From contig CAYQAS010000071.1 in assembly GCA_964415525.1 (NCBI GenBank), positions 1 to 21,711 on the forward strand: 21,711 bases of DNA, in the 5' to 3' direction. Below are positions 6,998-16,800 of this stretch, piece by piece. Source of the DNA: CAZPUI01 sp964415525. Lineage in GTDB: Bacteria > Acidobacteriota > Holophagae > Holophagales > Holophagaceae. The position numbers and the translations under genes are program-made. Numbering within the stretch: position 1 is the stretch's first letter; the number at the start of each line of letters is the position of its first letter. The notes beneath the pieces were generated by a model. The model worked only from the letters and a program-made list of their open reading frames with translations, was not told where the DNA came from and made no database searches.

Positions 6998-7019
6998 ACA
7001 TGAATCGGTGTATTCGTGT
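6998..7019. promoter_or_regulatory. Candidate ArsR-type operator
   Basis: ACATGAAT (6998-7005), six bases, then ATTCGTGT (7012-7019): the halves are inverted repeats with 7 of 8 positions matching. The ATGAA...TTC core is like known SmtB/CadC-type operators. It lies 13-34 bases before the arsR start and about 120 bases before the HlyD gene, so it could serve both divergent transcripts. Confidence 0.5.
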
Positions 7020-7140
7020 GATTGCTAACGCCATTTCACAGAACCACTTCCGATCCAATCTCTGATTTTCTGGACGATCCGGGGTTTCATCATGAATCAC
7101 GCAAGCTCTACGCTGGTCTGACACCCCGGGAGATCGCCCC

Positions 7141-8373
7141 TTGAACCGGACCGACCAAGAATCCTTTTCTGTCGACCTCTTCCGACGCGAGGCGCTGGAT
7201 CACTACCTGCGGGAGACGGAAGGCCGGGGCGTGCTGAGGGTCAGCCCCCCCTGGACCTGGATCCTCATGTGGAGTCTCGGGGCCCTCGTCATCTCCGCGT
7301 TGCTCTTTTCCATCTTCGGACGCACGGAAATCAACGAACGCGGCAGCGGCATCCTCCGACCCGCCAGCGGCGTGCGTCTTCTGACGGCCCAGAGCGCGGG
7401 GATCGTTGCCGAGATCCTCGCTCCCACAGGAACCATGGTTCAGGCGGGACAGCCCATCCTGCGCATCGAATCGCCCTCCATCCAGGGTGCTGCGCTGGAG
7501 GCTCAGACCGGTCTGGCGGTTCGTCTCCAGGACTACAAACCCGTGCTCCAGAGCCTGGACGAGCTCCATGCCCAGCAGAGAATGGCCCACCAGCAGCGAC
7601 TCACCCAGGCCCGGGAGGAAGTGGATCGCTGCCGTGCCACCCTCCAGCGCTCCCGGGATCTCCTGGAGGCGATGAAGCGATTCCGTGACTCCGGCATCTA
7701 CTCCGTCCAGGATTTCAATCGGGAAGAAGAGAACAAACTGAACGCGGAACGCCAGTTGGCGAACGCAGAAGGCGCCCTGCGCCAGACCCAGCTCGAGCGC
7801 TTCGATCTGGAGAACCAGCACCGGACGCAGGCTTGGCGGGATCGGGCCGATCTCGCTTCGGCGAAGGCGAGGGCCCAGGCCGTGGGACTCACCGAACGAC
7901 AGACCCTTGTGGTCGCTCCTGAGGCGGGACTGGTGGATGGCCTGATCCTAAGGGTGGGGGATCCTGTTCAGGGAGGGAACCTGCTGGCCAAGCTGGTGCC
8001 GAAGAATGCCCCGCTGATGGTGGTGGCCTTCCTGCAGGAAAAGGACCGGGCTTTCGTGCAGGAAGGGGATAGCGTCAAGCTGGAGCTGAACCAGTTTCCC
8101 TATGCGGAATTCGGGGCGATTGGGGGGCGCATTCGCAGGGTGGCTGAAGATTTGGCCAGTCCCTCCGAGCTGGAGGAGGCCTTTGGCCGAAGCGCCTCCG
8201 CGAACCCGCAGCCACCTAGTTTCAGGGTCGAAATCGAGCTGCCCTCTGAGGCCGTGAGGCCCGGATCCCGGGTGCGGTTGCGGCCCGGCATGCTCCTGAA
8301 TGTCCGCTTCACCCTGCGCAGCCAGAGCCTCATCACCTTCGCCATTGAACCGCTTCGGAAGTGGCTGAACTGA
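7141..8373 (+). CDS. HlyD-family membrane fusion (adaptor) protein of peptide exporter
   Basis: Periplasmic adaptor of 410 aa that links an inner-membrane ABC exporter to the outer membrane. A short cytoplasmic N-terminus is followed by one membrane helix (about residues 39-59, TWILMWSLGALVISALLFSIF). Then come a lipoyl/barrel-sandwich half (AGIVAEILAPTGTMVQAGQPI), a long coiled-coil hairpin (about 115-250, rich in Gln, Glu, Arg) and the returning lipoyl half (LVVAPEAGLVDGLILRVGDPVQ). A beta-barrel segment closes the protein. The start is TTG at 7141 with GGGAGAT upstream. First gene of the five-gene operon; its stop overlaps the next start (TGATG). With the two ABC genes it makes the set seen in NHLM-type peptide export systems. 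No TolC-like channel is encoded in the window, so a channel from elsewhere would be needed. Confidence 0.92.
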   Translation: MNRTDQESFSVDLFRREALDHYLRETEGRGVLRVSPPWTWILMWSLGALVISALLFSIFGRTEINERGSGILRPASGVRLLTAQSAGIVAEILAPTGTMVQAGQPILRIESPSIQGAALEAQTGLAVRLQDYKPVLQSLDELHAQQRMAHQQRLTQAREEVDRCRATLQRSRDLLEAMKRFRDSGIYSVQDFNREEENKLNAERQLANAEGALRQTQLERFDLENQHRTQAWRDRADLASAKARAQAVGLTERQTLVVAPEAGLVDGLILRVGDPVQGGNLLAKLVPKNAPLMVVAFLQEKDRAFVQEGDSVKLELNQFPYAEFGAIGGRIRRVAEDLASPSELEEAFGRSASANPQPPSFRVEIELPSEAVRPGSRVRLRPGMLLNVRFTLRSQSLITFAIEPLRKWLN

Positions 8374-10526
8374 TGCGCTGGCGCAACCCTTTTCGTCGCA
8401 GGGTTCCGTACCTGGCCCAGATGGAAGCCGTGGAATGCGGCAGCGCCAGCCTGGCCATGGTGCTGGCCTACCATGGCCATCACGCCCCGCTTTCGGAGGT
8501 GCGGCAGGTCTGCGGGGTGAGCCGGGAAGGATCCAACGCCAATGCCATCCTTCGGGCTGCTCGAGGCTATGGACTGGATGCGGAAGCCTTCAAGGCCGAG
8601 GTCCACGAACTTCACACGCTGCCGCTTCCCGCCATCCTGCACTGGGAGTTCCGTCACTTCCTCGTCCTGGAGCGGATCGACTCAAAAGAGGCCGTCCTGG
8701 TGGACCCGGCCCAGGGGCGAATCCACGCGAGCCTGGACGCGCTCGCCAAGGCCTTCACCGGCGTGGTTCTGGCCTTTGAACCCGAGGACAGCTTCAAGCG
8801 CCGCCCCAAGGTTCGCCCGTCCATGCGCCGCTACATGGACCAGGTGCGTGAACACCTTCCCAGCCTGGCTCAGTTGATCCTGGCGAGCGTGCTTCTCCAG
8901 GTGGCCGGCCTGGTTATGCCCATCGGCCAGAAGATCCTGGTGGACCGGGTCATCGTCCCCAAGCAGGAGGCCTGGCTCTGGGGGCTGGCCTTGGCCCTGG
9001 GGCTGGCCTTTTTCGTGCAGGCTGCACTGAGTTACGCCCGAAGCTGGGTGATCCAGAACCTCCAGGTGGCCATGGATTTCAAGCTGGTGGGCGGCTTCAT
9101 GAACCACCTGCTGAAACTGCCCATGAGCTTCTTCCTCCAGCGCCGGAGCGGGGATCTCATCCAGCGAATGGATTCCAATGCCGTGATCCAGAACCTGCTC
9201 TCGGAGCGGGGCGTGAGTGCATTGTTGGATGTCTTTCTCGTCCTGGGGTACGGCGTCCTCATGGTGGCCTTCAATGCACGTCTGGCCTGCGTGGTGGTGG
9301 CGCTCGGGTCCCTCCGGCTGATGTCCCAGGTCGCGGTCCGCCGGATCAACCAGCAGGTCATGTCCACGGAGCTGGCGGCGGCGGGCAATGCCAACGCCGT
9401 GCTCTATGAGTCCTTGAGCTCCCTGGAGACCATCAAGGCCTCCGGATCGGAAGGGGCCTTCGTCCGCCGCTGGGCCGACCGTCAGATCGCCCGGCTTAAT
9501 TCGGGGCTGGTTCGCGAGTACCTGAACCTGAACCTGAGCACGCTCATGGGACTGATCAACTCCCTCGGGACGGCGGCGGTTTTCGCGATGGCTGGGATGG
9601 AAGTCATCCAGCAGCGCATGACCATCGGGACCTTCTCGGCCTTCCTGAGCCTCCAGGGCCTGTTTCTGACCCCGCTGGGCTCGCTGCTCGCGGCCTACAA
9701 CCAACTTCAGTATGTCGGCAGCCACCTGGCCCGCCTGGACGACGTGATGGAGACCGCGGCCGAACCCACGGGGCTCCGCGAACCCGAGACCCTCCAGGGT
9801 CAGATCAGCCTGGAAGGCGTGAGTTTCAGCTACAGTCCCGACCATCCAGCCACCGTGGAGGACATCCACCTGGAGATCCGTGCGGGCGAGAAGATCGCGC
9901 TGGTGGGCCCCACGGGGGCCGGAAAGTCCACGCTGGCTCGACTGCTTCTGGGCATGCACATCCCCTCGCGCGGTGCGATCCGGTTCGACGGCTGCGATCT
10001 GCGCGAATTCAATCTGGGCAAGCTGCGCAACCGCATGGGGGTGGTGCTCCAGGACACGTTCCTTCTGAACGACACCGTACGGGCCAACCTCTGTCTGAAC
10101 GACCCATCCCTGCCCCTGGACCAGTTGCAGGAAGCCGCCCGGATCGCCTGCATCCACGAGGTGATCGAGGCCCTGCCCCTGGGGTACGACACCGTGATTG
10201 GCGAGAACGGCCGGACCCTGTCCGGTGGCCAGCGTCAGCGGTTGGCCCTCGCCCGTGCCCTGGCCCACCATCCCGTGGTGCTTCTGCTGGATGAGGCCAC
10301 CAGTTCGCTGGACCTTGAGACCGAACAGCGCGTCCACGCGAATCTCGCCCGTTTCGGCTGCACCCGGATCCTCATCGCGCACCGCCTGGCCACGGTGGTG
10401 GATGCGGATCGGATCCTGGTCATGGACGGCGGCTGCATCGTGCAAGAAGGCACCTACGACCAACTCCTGGCCGTTCCGGGTCTCTTCCGACGGCTTCTGG
10501 AGAGCGCGGGGAGGCTGCATGGCTGA
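8373..10526 (+). CDS. Peptidase-containing ABC exporter (C39 type, NHLM ABC1-like)
   Basis: Protein of 717 aa with three parts. The N-terminal C39 cysteine peptidase (about 1-130) has an intact active site: Q16 and C22 in LAQMEAVECGSASLAM, H95 in WEFRHFLVLE and D111 in VLVDPAQG. Six membrane helices follow (about 155-440). The ATPase domain has Walker A GPTGAGKST (512-520), signature LSGGQRQ (616-622), Walker B VVLLLDEA with E641, and H670. It should cut precursor leaders after Gly-Gly (TVAGG in precursor 1; AAG in precursor 2) while exporting the modified core. ATG at 8373 was chosen because it overlaps the HlyD stop as TGATG; a GTG at 8361 would add only four residues. Confidence 0.95.
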   Translation: MRWRNPFRRRVPYLAQMEAVECGSASLAMVLAYHGHHAPLSEVRQVCGVSREGSNANAILRAARGYGLDAEAFKAEVHELHTLPLPAILHWEFRHFLVLERIDSKEAVLVDPAQGRIHASLDALAKAFTGVVLAFEPEDSFKRRPKVRPSMRRYMDQVREHLPSLAQLILASVLLQVAGLVMPIGQKILVDRVIVPKQEAWLWGLALALGLAFFVQAALSYARSWVIQNLQVAMDFKLVGGFMNHLLKLPMSFFLQRRSGDLIQRMDSNAVIQNLLSERGVSALLDVFLVLGYGVLMVAFNARLACVVVALGSLRLMSQVAVRRINQQVMSTELAAAGNANAVLYESLSSLETIKASGSEGAFVRRWADRQIARLNSGLVREYLNLNLSTLMGLINSLGTAAVFAMAGMEVIQQRMTIGTFSAFLSLQGLFLTPLGSLLAAYNQLQYVGSHLARLDDVMETAAEPTGLREPETLQGQISLEGVSFSYSPDHPATVEDIHLEIRAGEKIALVGPTGAGKSTLARLLLGMHIPSRGAIRFDGCDLREFNLGKLRNRMGVVLQDTFLLNDTVRANLCLNDPSLPLDQLQEAARIACIHEVIEALPLGYDTVIGENGRTLSGGQRQRLALARALAHHPVVLLLDEATSSLDLETEQRVHANLARFGCTRILIAHRLATVVDADRILVMDGGCIVQEGTYDQLLAVPGLFRRLLESAGRLHG

Positions 10527-12618
10527 GGCAATCCGGCTCCAAGGCATGGATGCCATCTCCGCCTTGATGGCCCTCCTGGCGACACGGCTGCGACCGATCG
10601 AACCCGCCGCGGCCCGAGAGGCTCTGGGTACGGACCCCCGCCCCGATGACCTCACCCAGGCGCTCGAACGTCATGGCTTCCAGACCCGTTGGTCCCAGAT
10701 CGAAGCCCGGGACTTCCGCCACCTTGAATTACCCACGCTTCTGGCCCAGAGCGAGGGTCGGTATGTAATCGCCTTGGAGCGGCGTGGCTCTCGGGTGCTC
10801 TGCCAGGGCGTCGAAGGTGTACCCGGTCTCCATGACCTGGAGGAGCTGATGGCCTTCTGTCAGGGCTCGGTGCTGGACATCTGCCCGCCCCTGCCGGAAG
10901 GATCCCTCTGGTCGCGCATCTTCCGCATGGTCCTCGCCCAGCGACAATCCCTCTATCCCATCCTCTGGATCGCGCTCCTCACCCAGGCTCTGGGCCTTCT
11001 CACGCCCCACTTCACCCGACTGCTGGTGGATCAGGCCCTCCCCCATGCCGCCCGATCCCTCTTTGCGGTCCTGATCCTGGGAACCCTGACTCAGGGCGCC
11101 TTCCTGGCCTGGATGGGCTGGGTCCAGTCCCGCTTCGTGATCTATCTCGAGAAGCGCCTGGGCTTCTTCATCGAACAGGGCCTGTTCGCCCACCTTCTCC
11201 GGCTGCCCTTCCCCTACCTGAGCACCAAGTCCGTGGGCGATCTGCTCCAGGGCTTCTACGGCCTCACCTCGGCCCAGGAATTCCTGACGGGTTCGGTGCT
11301 CAGCACCCTCGTGAACAACCTCACGACGCTGGGCTACCTGGTGATGATGGCGCAGTTGATGCCTGCGGCCACGGGCGTTGTGGTGCTCGTTTCAGGGGGC
11401 TATGTCGGGATCACGATCCTCGTCAGTCGGCACCTTGCCCGGCTTCAGGCCGCGAGCGTGGAGGCCCAGGCCAAGGAACGCAGCTTCCTTTCGGAGATGC
11501 TGAATGGCCTGCCCATCATCAAGGCCTCGGGCGCGGAGCAGCGCGCGGAGGCCCGGTGGTGGAGCCTCTACCAGCGAAAGCGCCGGATCGGCCTCTACAG
11601 CCAGCGTTTCAACCTGACCAGCATGGGCGTGCTCGGACTCTTCCAGGGGCTCTTCAACCAGACCCTCATCATCTGGGGTGGATTCCAGGTGCTTCGGGGC
11701 GAACTTCAGGTGGGAGAGATGCTGGCCTTCACGATGATGGCGGCGTCCTTCCACGGTGCCCTTGCCGGGGCGGGCAGCCTCTACGTCCAGCTGATGATGA
11801 TGAAACCGCAGCTGGACAAGGTTCGGGACATCCTGGATGTCCCTTCTCTGCCCCCGCCACGCCTCGGGTCTGCCCAGCCCCTGCGCGGCCCCGTGCTGCT
11901 CCAGGACCTCTGGTTCCGATACAACCCTGAGGTGCCCTGGACCCTCCGAGGCCTCCAGCTGGAGATCCAGCCGGGGGAGAAGATCCTGGTGCGCGGCCCT
12001 TCCGGCTGCGGCAAGAGCACGCTGCTGAAACTGATCGCTGGGCTCTATTCCCCCGAGCGGGGCAGTATCAGCCTTGCGGGGGCACCCCCTGACCAGGCCC
12101 GGCACCTGCTCGCCTACCTGCCCCAGTTCGTCCAGCTGTTCGATGGATCGATCCTGGAGAACCTTCGTCTGCTCTCTGGCGCGGTCAGTCGGGATCGGCT
12201 GATGCAGGCCGCGGAGGACACCGGGCTCGACAGGCTGGTGTCCTCCCTCCCCATGGGCTACGAGACCTTGATCAGCTCCGGGGGACACAACTTCTCCGGT
12301 GGCCAAAAGCAACTCATCGCCTTGACCGCGGTGCTTGCCTCCCACAAGAGCGTGCTCCTGCTGGATGAGGCCATGGCCAACATGGATCCGATTCTGAAAG
12401 CCCAGCTGTTCAAGAGCCCTCTCTTCCTCGGCAAGACCATGATCTTCGCCAGCCACGAAGAGGGACAGGAACACTCCGACATCACTCCGGACCAGGTCCG
12501 GATCATCACCCTTGCCCAGGCCGACCACCTGAATGCCCCTTCGAGGAGCCTCCCCGATGACACCACGCCAGCCCCTTCGTTCGCTGCAGCCGGGTCCATG
12601 GAAACCCCTGCTTCCTGA
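10519..12618 (+). CDS. Second ABC exporter with degenerate N-terminal domain (NHLM ABC2-like)
   Basis: Protein of 699 aa. Residues 1 to about 125 occupy the place of a C39 peptidase but contain no Gln-x-x-x-x-Glu-Cys-Gly motif and no HF(V/L)VL histidine motif, so this part is not an active protease. Such domains in related exporters serve in substrate binding. Six membrane helices follow, then an ATPase domain with Walker A GPSGCGKST (493-501), signature FSGGQKQ (592-598), Walker B LLLDEA (E617) and H646, all apparently functional. ATG at 10519 has GGGGAGG four bases upstream and overlaps the end of the first exporter by 8 bases. The two proteins probably pair as a heterodimer, as in NHLM systems, in which one partner carries the protease and one does not. 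Confidence 0.92.
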   Translation: MAEAIRLQGMDAISALMALLATRLRPIEPAAAREALGTDPRPDDLTQALERHGFQTRWSQIEARDFRHLELPTLLAQSEGRYVIALERRGSRVLCQGVEGVPGLHDLEELMAFCQGSVLDICPPLPEGSLWSRIFRMVLAQRQSLYPILWIALLTQALGLLTPHFTRLLVDQALPHAARSLFAVLILGTLTQGAFLAWMGWVQSRFVIYLEKRLGFFIEQGLFAHLLRLPFPYLSTKSVGDLLQGFYGLTSAQEFLTGSVLSTLVNNLTTLGYLVMMAQLMPAATGVVVLVSGGYVGITILVSRHLARLQAASVEAQAKERSFLSEMLNGLPIIKASGAEQRAEARWWSLYQRKRRIGLYSQRFNLTSMGVLGLFQGLFNQTLIIWGGFQVLRGELQVGEMLAFTMMAASFHGALAGAGSLYVQLMMMKPQLDKVRDILDVPSLPPPRLGSAQPLRGPVLLQDLWFRYNPEVPWTLRGLQLEIQPGEKILVRGPSGCGKSTLLKLIAGLYSPERGSISLAGAPPDQARHLLAYLPQFVQLFDGSILENLRLLSGAVSRDRLMQAAEDTGLDRLVSSLPMGYETLISSGGHNFSGGQKQLIALTAVLASHKSVLLLDEAMANMDPILKAQLFKSPLFLGKTMIFASHEEGQEHSDITPDQVRIITLAQADHLNAPSRSLPDDTTPAPSFAAAGSMETPAS

Positions 12619-13867
12619 TCAACTGCAGGACCAGGCCAAGGCCGCGCTCGAAGGGATCTTCCAGACCCTGCCCGAACCCTCGAATGCGCGGATCGGATCC
12701 TCTCTGTCCGGCGGACATGCCGGTCTGGCCCTCCTTCACGGGTACGCGGCGTTGGCGGAGCCGAACCCAACCAAGAGCGAACATCTGGCCCAGGCCAAGC
12801 AGCATCTGGAACAGGCCGTCGAACTCCTGGGTACGATTGCCCGGCAGCCCTGGCTCTTCTCGGGATTCAGCGGCGTGGCCTGGACCGTGGACCATTTCCT
12901 CCATCTGGGACTTCTGGAGGAGGACGTTGAGGATCTGAATGAGGAGATCGATCAGGCTCTGATGGATCTCCTCGCTCCGGATCCCTGGATCGGCATCCCC
13001 GAGTTGATCGCCGGGGCCTCCGGGATCGGACTCTACGGGCTGGATCGCATGGGGCGTGGGCAAGGCGATGCCATCGTCCGTCGGGTGGTGGAGATTCTCT
13101 TTCAGAAGGCCGAACAGACCCCGCACGGACTGGCCTGGTACGACCCCTATGAGCTCCTCCACCCCCTGAGCCAGGAACGCCACCCGAATGGGCTCTTCAA
13201 TCTGGGACTCTCCCATGGCAACCCCGGCGTGACGGGATTCCTGGCAGAGGCCGCCCACCGCGGTGACATCCGGGCCCGTGCGCTACTGGACGCCTCCATG
13301 GGCTGGCTGCTGGCCGTCCAGGCCCCACACGCGAATGGTTCGAGGTATGGCACGGGCTTCGCGAAGGGGGAGGAGCTCAATCCCTCGGGTTCTCGACTCT
13401 CCTGGTGCTACGGGGATCTCGGCATCGCCGAAGTGCTTCTGCTCGCAGCGCGCCGCACCGGCAATCCCGTCTGGGAGCGGGAGGCGCTGGCGGTCGCCCG
13501 GGCCTGTGCCCAGCGTCCCGATCCCTTTGCCACCATCAATGACGCGGGCTTGTGCCACGGCTTCATGGGCAACGCCCACCTCTTCGCTCGGCTCTCCAAC
13601 GCCACCGGGGAGGCGTGTTTCCTGGCCCGGGCGCAGGACTTCTACGCCCGAGGCCTCGCCTTCCGGCGAGAGACCCCGGAGGCCGGGGGGTTCATGGCCT
13701 TCCACCCCCCCATGCCCGAGGAACCCCCTCGGGAGTCTTGGCTGCCCATCGCGGGTCTCCTGGAAGGCAGTGCCGGCATCGGCCTGGCCCTGCTGGCCGC
13801 CACGACGCGGGTGGAACCGCTCTGGGATCGCCACCTGCTCGTTCACGTTCCGCCCCAGGAGGTATGA
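12557..13867 (+). CDS. lanC: LanC-type lanthionine cyclase (copy 2)
   Basis: Zinc-dependent cyclase of 436 aa. Zinc ligands are C284 in SWCYGDLG and C333/H334 in GLCHGFMGN; H220 in LGLSHGNPG matches the NisC active-site His. Barrel repeats are visible (SLSGGHAGLALLHGYAAL, FSGFSGVAWT, LEGSAGIGLALLAA). ATG at 12557 was chosen for GGAG eight bases upstream; the gene overlaps the end of the second exporter by 62 bases, and a Met eight codons earlier lacks a good ribosome site. It differs from copy 1 throughout but shares its order of motifs and a C-terminal WDRHLLV segment, so the two are old paralogues. Placement directly before lanB makes this the primary cyclase of the operon. Confidence 0.94.
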   Translation: MTPRQPLRSLQPGPWKPLLPDQLQDQAKAALEGIFQTLPEPSNARIGSSLSGGHAGLALLHGYAALAEPNPTKSEHLAQAKQHLEQAVELLGTIARQPWLFSGFSGVAWTVDHFLHLGLLEEDVEDLNEEIDQALMDLLAPDPWIGIPELIAGASGIGLYGLDRMGRGQGDAIVRRVVEILFQKAEQTPHGLAWYDPYELLHPLSQERHPNGLFNLGLSHGNPGVTGFLAEAAHRGDIRARALLDASMGWLLAVQAPHANGSRYGTGFAKGEELNPSGSRLSWCYGDLGIAEVLLLAARRTGNPVWEREALAVARACAQRPDPFATINDAGLCHGFMGNAHLFARLSNATGEACFLARAQDFYARGLAFRRETPEAGGFMAFHPPMPEEPPRESWLPIAGLLEGSAGIGLALLAATTRVEPLWDRHLLVHVPPQEV

Positions 13868-13870
13868 GCC

Positions 13871-16800
13871 GTGGCCGACACGCCTTCCCCGCGAACGTTT
13901 CACCTGGACCCTTTTTTTGCATTCAGGACGCCTCTGCTTCCCCACGCCGAACGGGAGGCCTGGAGCCAAGGGCTCCAGGCCGTCCAGGTTTGGGAGGATG
14001 GGGAAGCCCTTCCTTCCGCCTATGAATCCGATCGCGCGCAGCTCCGGTCCCGCCTTCAGGAGCTGGTTTCCCGTCCCGAGATCGGGGAGGCCCTGTTTGT
14101 GGCCTCGCCGGACCTGGTGGAAAGCCTCCCCAGGTGGATCAAGGATCCCGATAGCGACAAGGGACAGCGCACGGAGATGGCCCTGGTCCGCTACTTCAAT
14201 CGGATGTGCCACCGGCCCACGCCCTTCGGGCTCTTCGCCGGGCATTCCATGGGGCGCATGGGCGAAAGCACCCGCCTCCAGGTGACCGGGCGCACCGATT
14301 ACAAACGGAGCACCCGCCTGGACTTCGACTACCTGGGTGGTTTGGTTGCAGAGGTTCAGAAGGATCCGAACCTGCGCGCCACGCTGACGTTCCGCCCGAA
14401 TAACAGCCTCTACCGCACCGCAGGGCGTCTCCGCTATGCCGAGGCGCGGATGAAGAAGGGCAATCGAACGCTCCATCTGGTGGCACTGACGGAAGACGAA
14501 TACCTTCTCCGGGTGCTGGCCCGTGCGGCGAATGGCGCCTCCCTCGAAGCCCTGGCGGAGGTGCTCGTCGAGCCGGAGATCACCGTGGAGGAGGCCCGGG
14601 AGTTCATCCACGAACTCATCGACAACCAGGTGCTCGTGCCGGATCTGGAGCCGGCGACCACCGGCCCCGAGCCCCTTCCGGGCCTCGTGAATGCGCTAGA
14701 GCAGGCCGAGACCACCCGGGAGGTCGCGGATCATCTCACCCGAGCGGGCCAGCTTCTGGCGGCGCTGGATGCTCAGGGACTGGGGAACGCGCCCGAACCC
14801 TATCTGGAGCTCGCGAAGGGCCTCGAAGAGCTCCCAGGGAAGGTCGAGCGCTCCAAGCTGTGGCAGGTGGATCTGTTCAAGCCCGCCCCCGAATCCACCC
14901 TGGGCCCGCAATTCCGGGAGGAGATGGAGCAGGCCGTCGAGCTGCTCCGCAGGCTCACGCCGCCCCGGGTCCACGATTCCTTCAAAGAGTTCAAGGAGGC
15001 CTTTACCAAGCGGTACGAACAGCGCTGGGTGCCTTTGACAGAGGCCCTCGATCCGGAATGCGGGGTGGGTTTTTCCGGCACCTCCGGGCAGTCGGTCCAG
15101 GGGGCCCCGATCCTGGAGGGCCTGGTCCTGGGTCGCCGGGAAGGTGGCCAGGCGGAAGGCCCTGGGCTCAAAAAGCGGGAAGTGTGGCTCCTGAAGCGCC
15201 TCACGGAAATGCGCCTGAAGCACGAAAGCGTGTTGGAGCTCACGGAGGACGATCTCAAGGCGCTCTCCCACGAGCCCAAGGGGCCGCTGCCCGCATCGTT
15301 CTCCATGATGGTGGAGCTGCGCGCGGCCTCCGAGGAAGCCTTGGACGGCGGGGATTACCTGGCCTACCTTCACGGGGCCAGCGGACCCTCGGCGGCGAGG
15401 CTGCTGGGAAGGTTCTGCCACGGCGATCCGGAGCTTTCCCAGGAGGTGATCCGTCACCTTCAGGCCGAGGAGGCTGCCGATCCCGAGGCCCTCTTCGCCG
15501 AGATCGCGCATCTGCCCTACGGGCGGATGGGCAATGTGCTCGCCCGTCCCATCCTCCGGAACTACGAGATCCCCTACCTCGGCGCCACGGGCATCGAACC
15601 GGAGCGGCGCATCGACATCCAGGATCTCCATGTGGGCATCCGGGGCGACCGCGTCATCCTCTGGTCCAAGTCGCTGAACAAGGAGGTCGTGCCGCGCCTC
15701 TCAAGCGCCGCCAATTATTCGAACCGCTCCACGGACATCTACCGATTCCTGGGAAGCATGCAGGACCAGGGGCCGTGCAACTGGGTGGGCTGGACCTGGG
15801 CTGGGCTGGAGCAGGAGCCCTGGCTGCCGAGGGTCGTGCACGGCAAGTTCGTCCTGAGCCGTGCCGCGTGGCAGGTGCAGGCCGCTCAGTTGAAGCTCCT
15901 CAAGGAGGCCAAGACCCCCCTGGACCGGTTCAAGGCCGTCCAGGCACTGCGGAAGGAGCTGCAGCTGCCCCGCCACACCCTCCTCGCCGATGGTGACAAC
16001 GAGCTCCCCATCGACCTCGACAACCCGCTGGCGGTGGAGGCCATGTGCGGGTTGGTGAAGAAACGAGGCGGTTTCAAGCTCCTGGAAGACTTCCCCGGAG
16101 GCACGGATCTGGTGGCCAAGGGACCAGAAGGCGCCTTCACCCATGAGTTGGTGCTGGCCTTCCTCTCCGAGCCCTCGGCTTCCGAGTCGAAATGGGAGAA
16201 CCCGGATCTGGAGGAAGGGCAGGTGCGCTTCGCTCCCGGCTCCGACTGGCTCTACGCCAAGCTCTACACAGGACACGCCACGGCCGACCAGATCCTGGCG
16301 CGCACCCTCGCGCCCCTCGTACAGGACATCCTGGCTGCTGGTGAGGCCGACCGCTGGTTCTTCATCCGCTACAGTGATCCTGATCCTCACATCCGTCTGC
16401 GCTTGCATGGGGATCCGACTGCGCTCTGGAGCCGGGTGCTCCCACGCCTGCAGCGCGCCATGGAGCCTCTGGTGCAGGACGGCTGGTTGTGGCGCTTCCT
16501 TCTGGACAGCTACGAGCCCGAGACTGGTCGGTACGGCGGTCCCAAGAACCTCGCGCGGTGCGAGGCCATCTTCCAGGCCGACAGCGAGGCGACCCTCAAG
16601 CTGCTGGCGCTCTATCCGGGGGACGAAGGCACCGAAGCCCGTTGGCGTCTGGCCATCCGCAGCGTGGACGAATACTACGCGGCCATGGACTGGCCCCTGG
16701 AGGAACGGCTTCGGGTGGCCAACCAGAGCCGGGAACAATACGCCCGCGAATTCGGCGTGGACAAGGGCGCTCCCGAGCATTCCCTGGGCGACAAGTTCCG

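Noticed and set aside
8682..10655. 657-codon open frame on the minus strand
   Set aside because: Antisense to the first exporter with its GC-rich codon pattern; low-complexity His/Gln/Gly composition and no recognisable domain.
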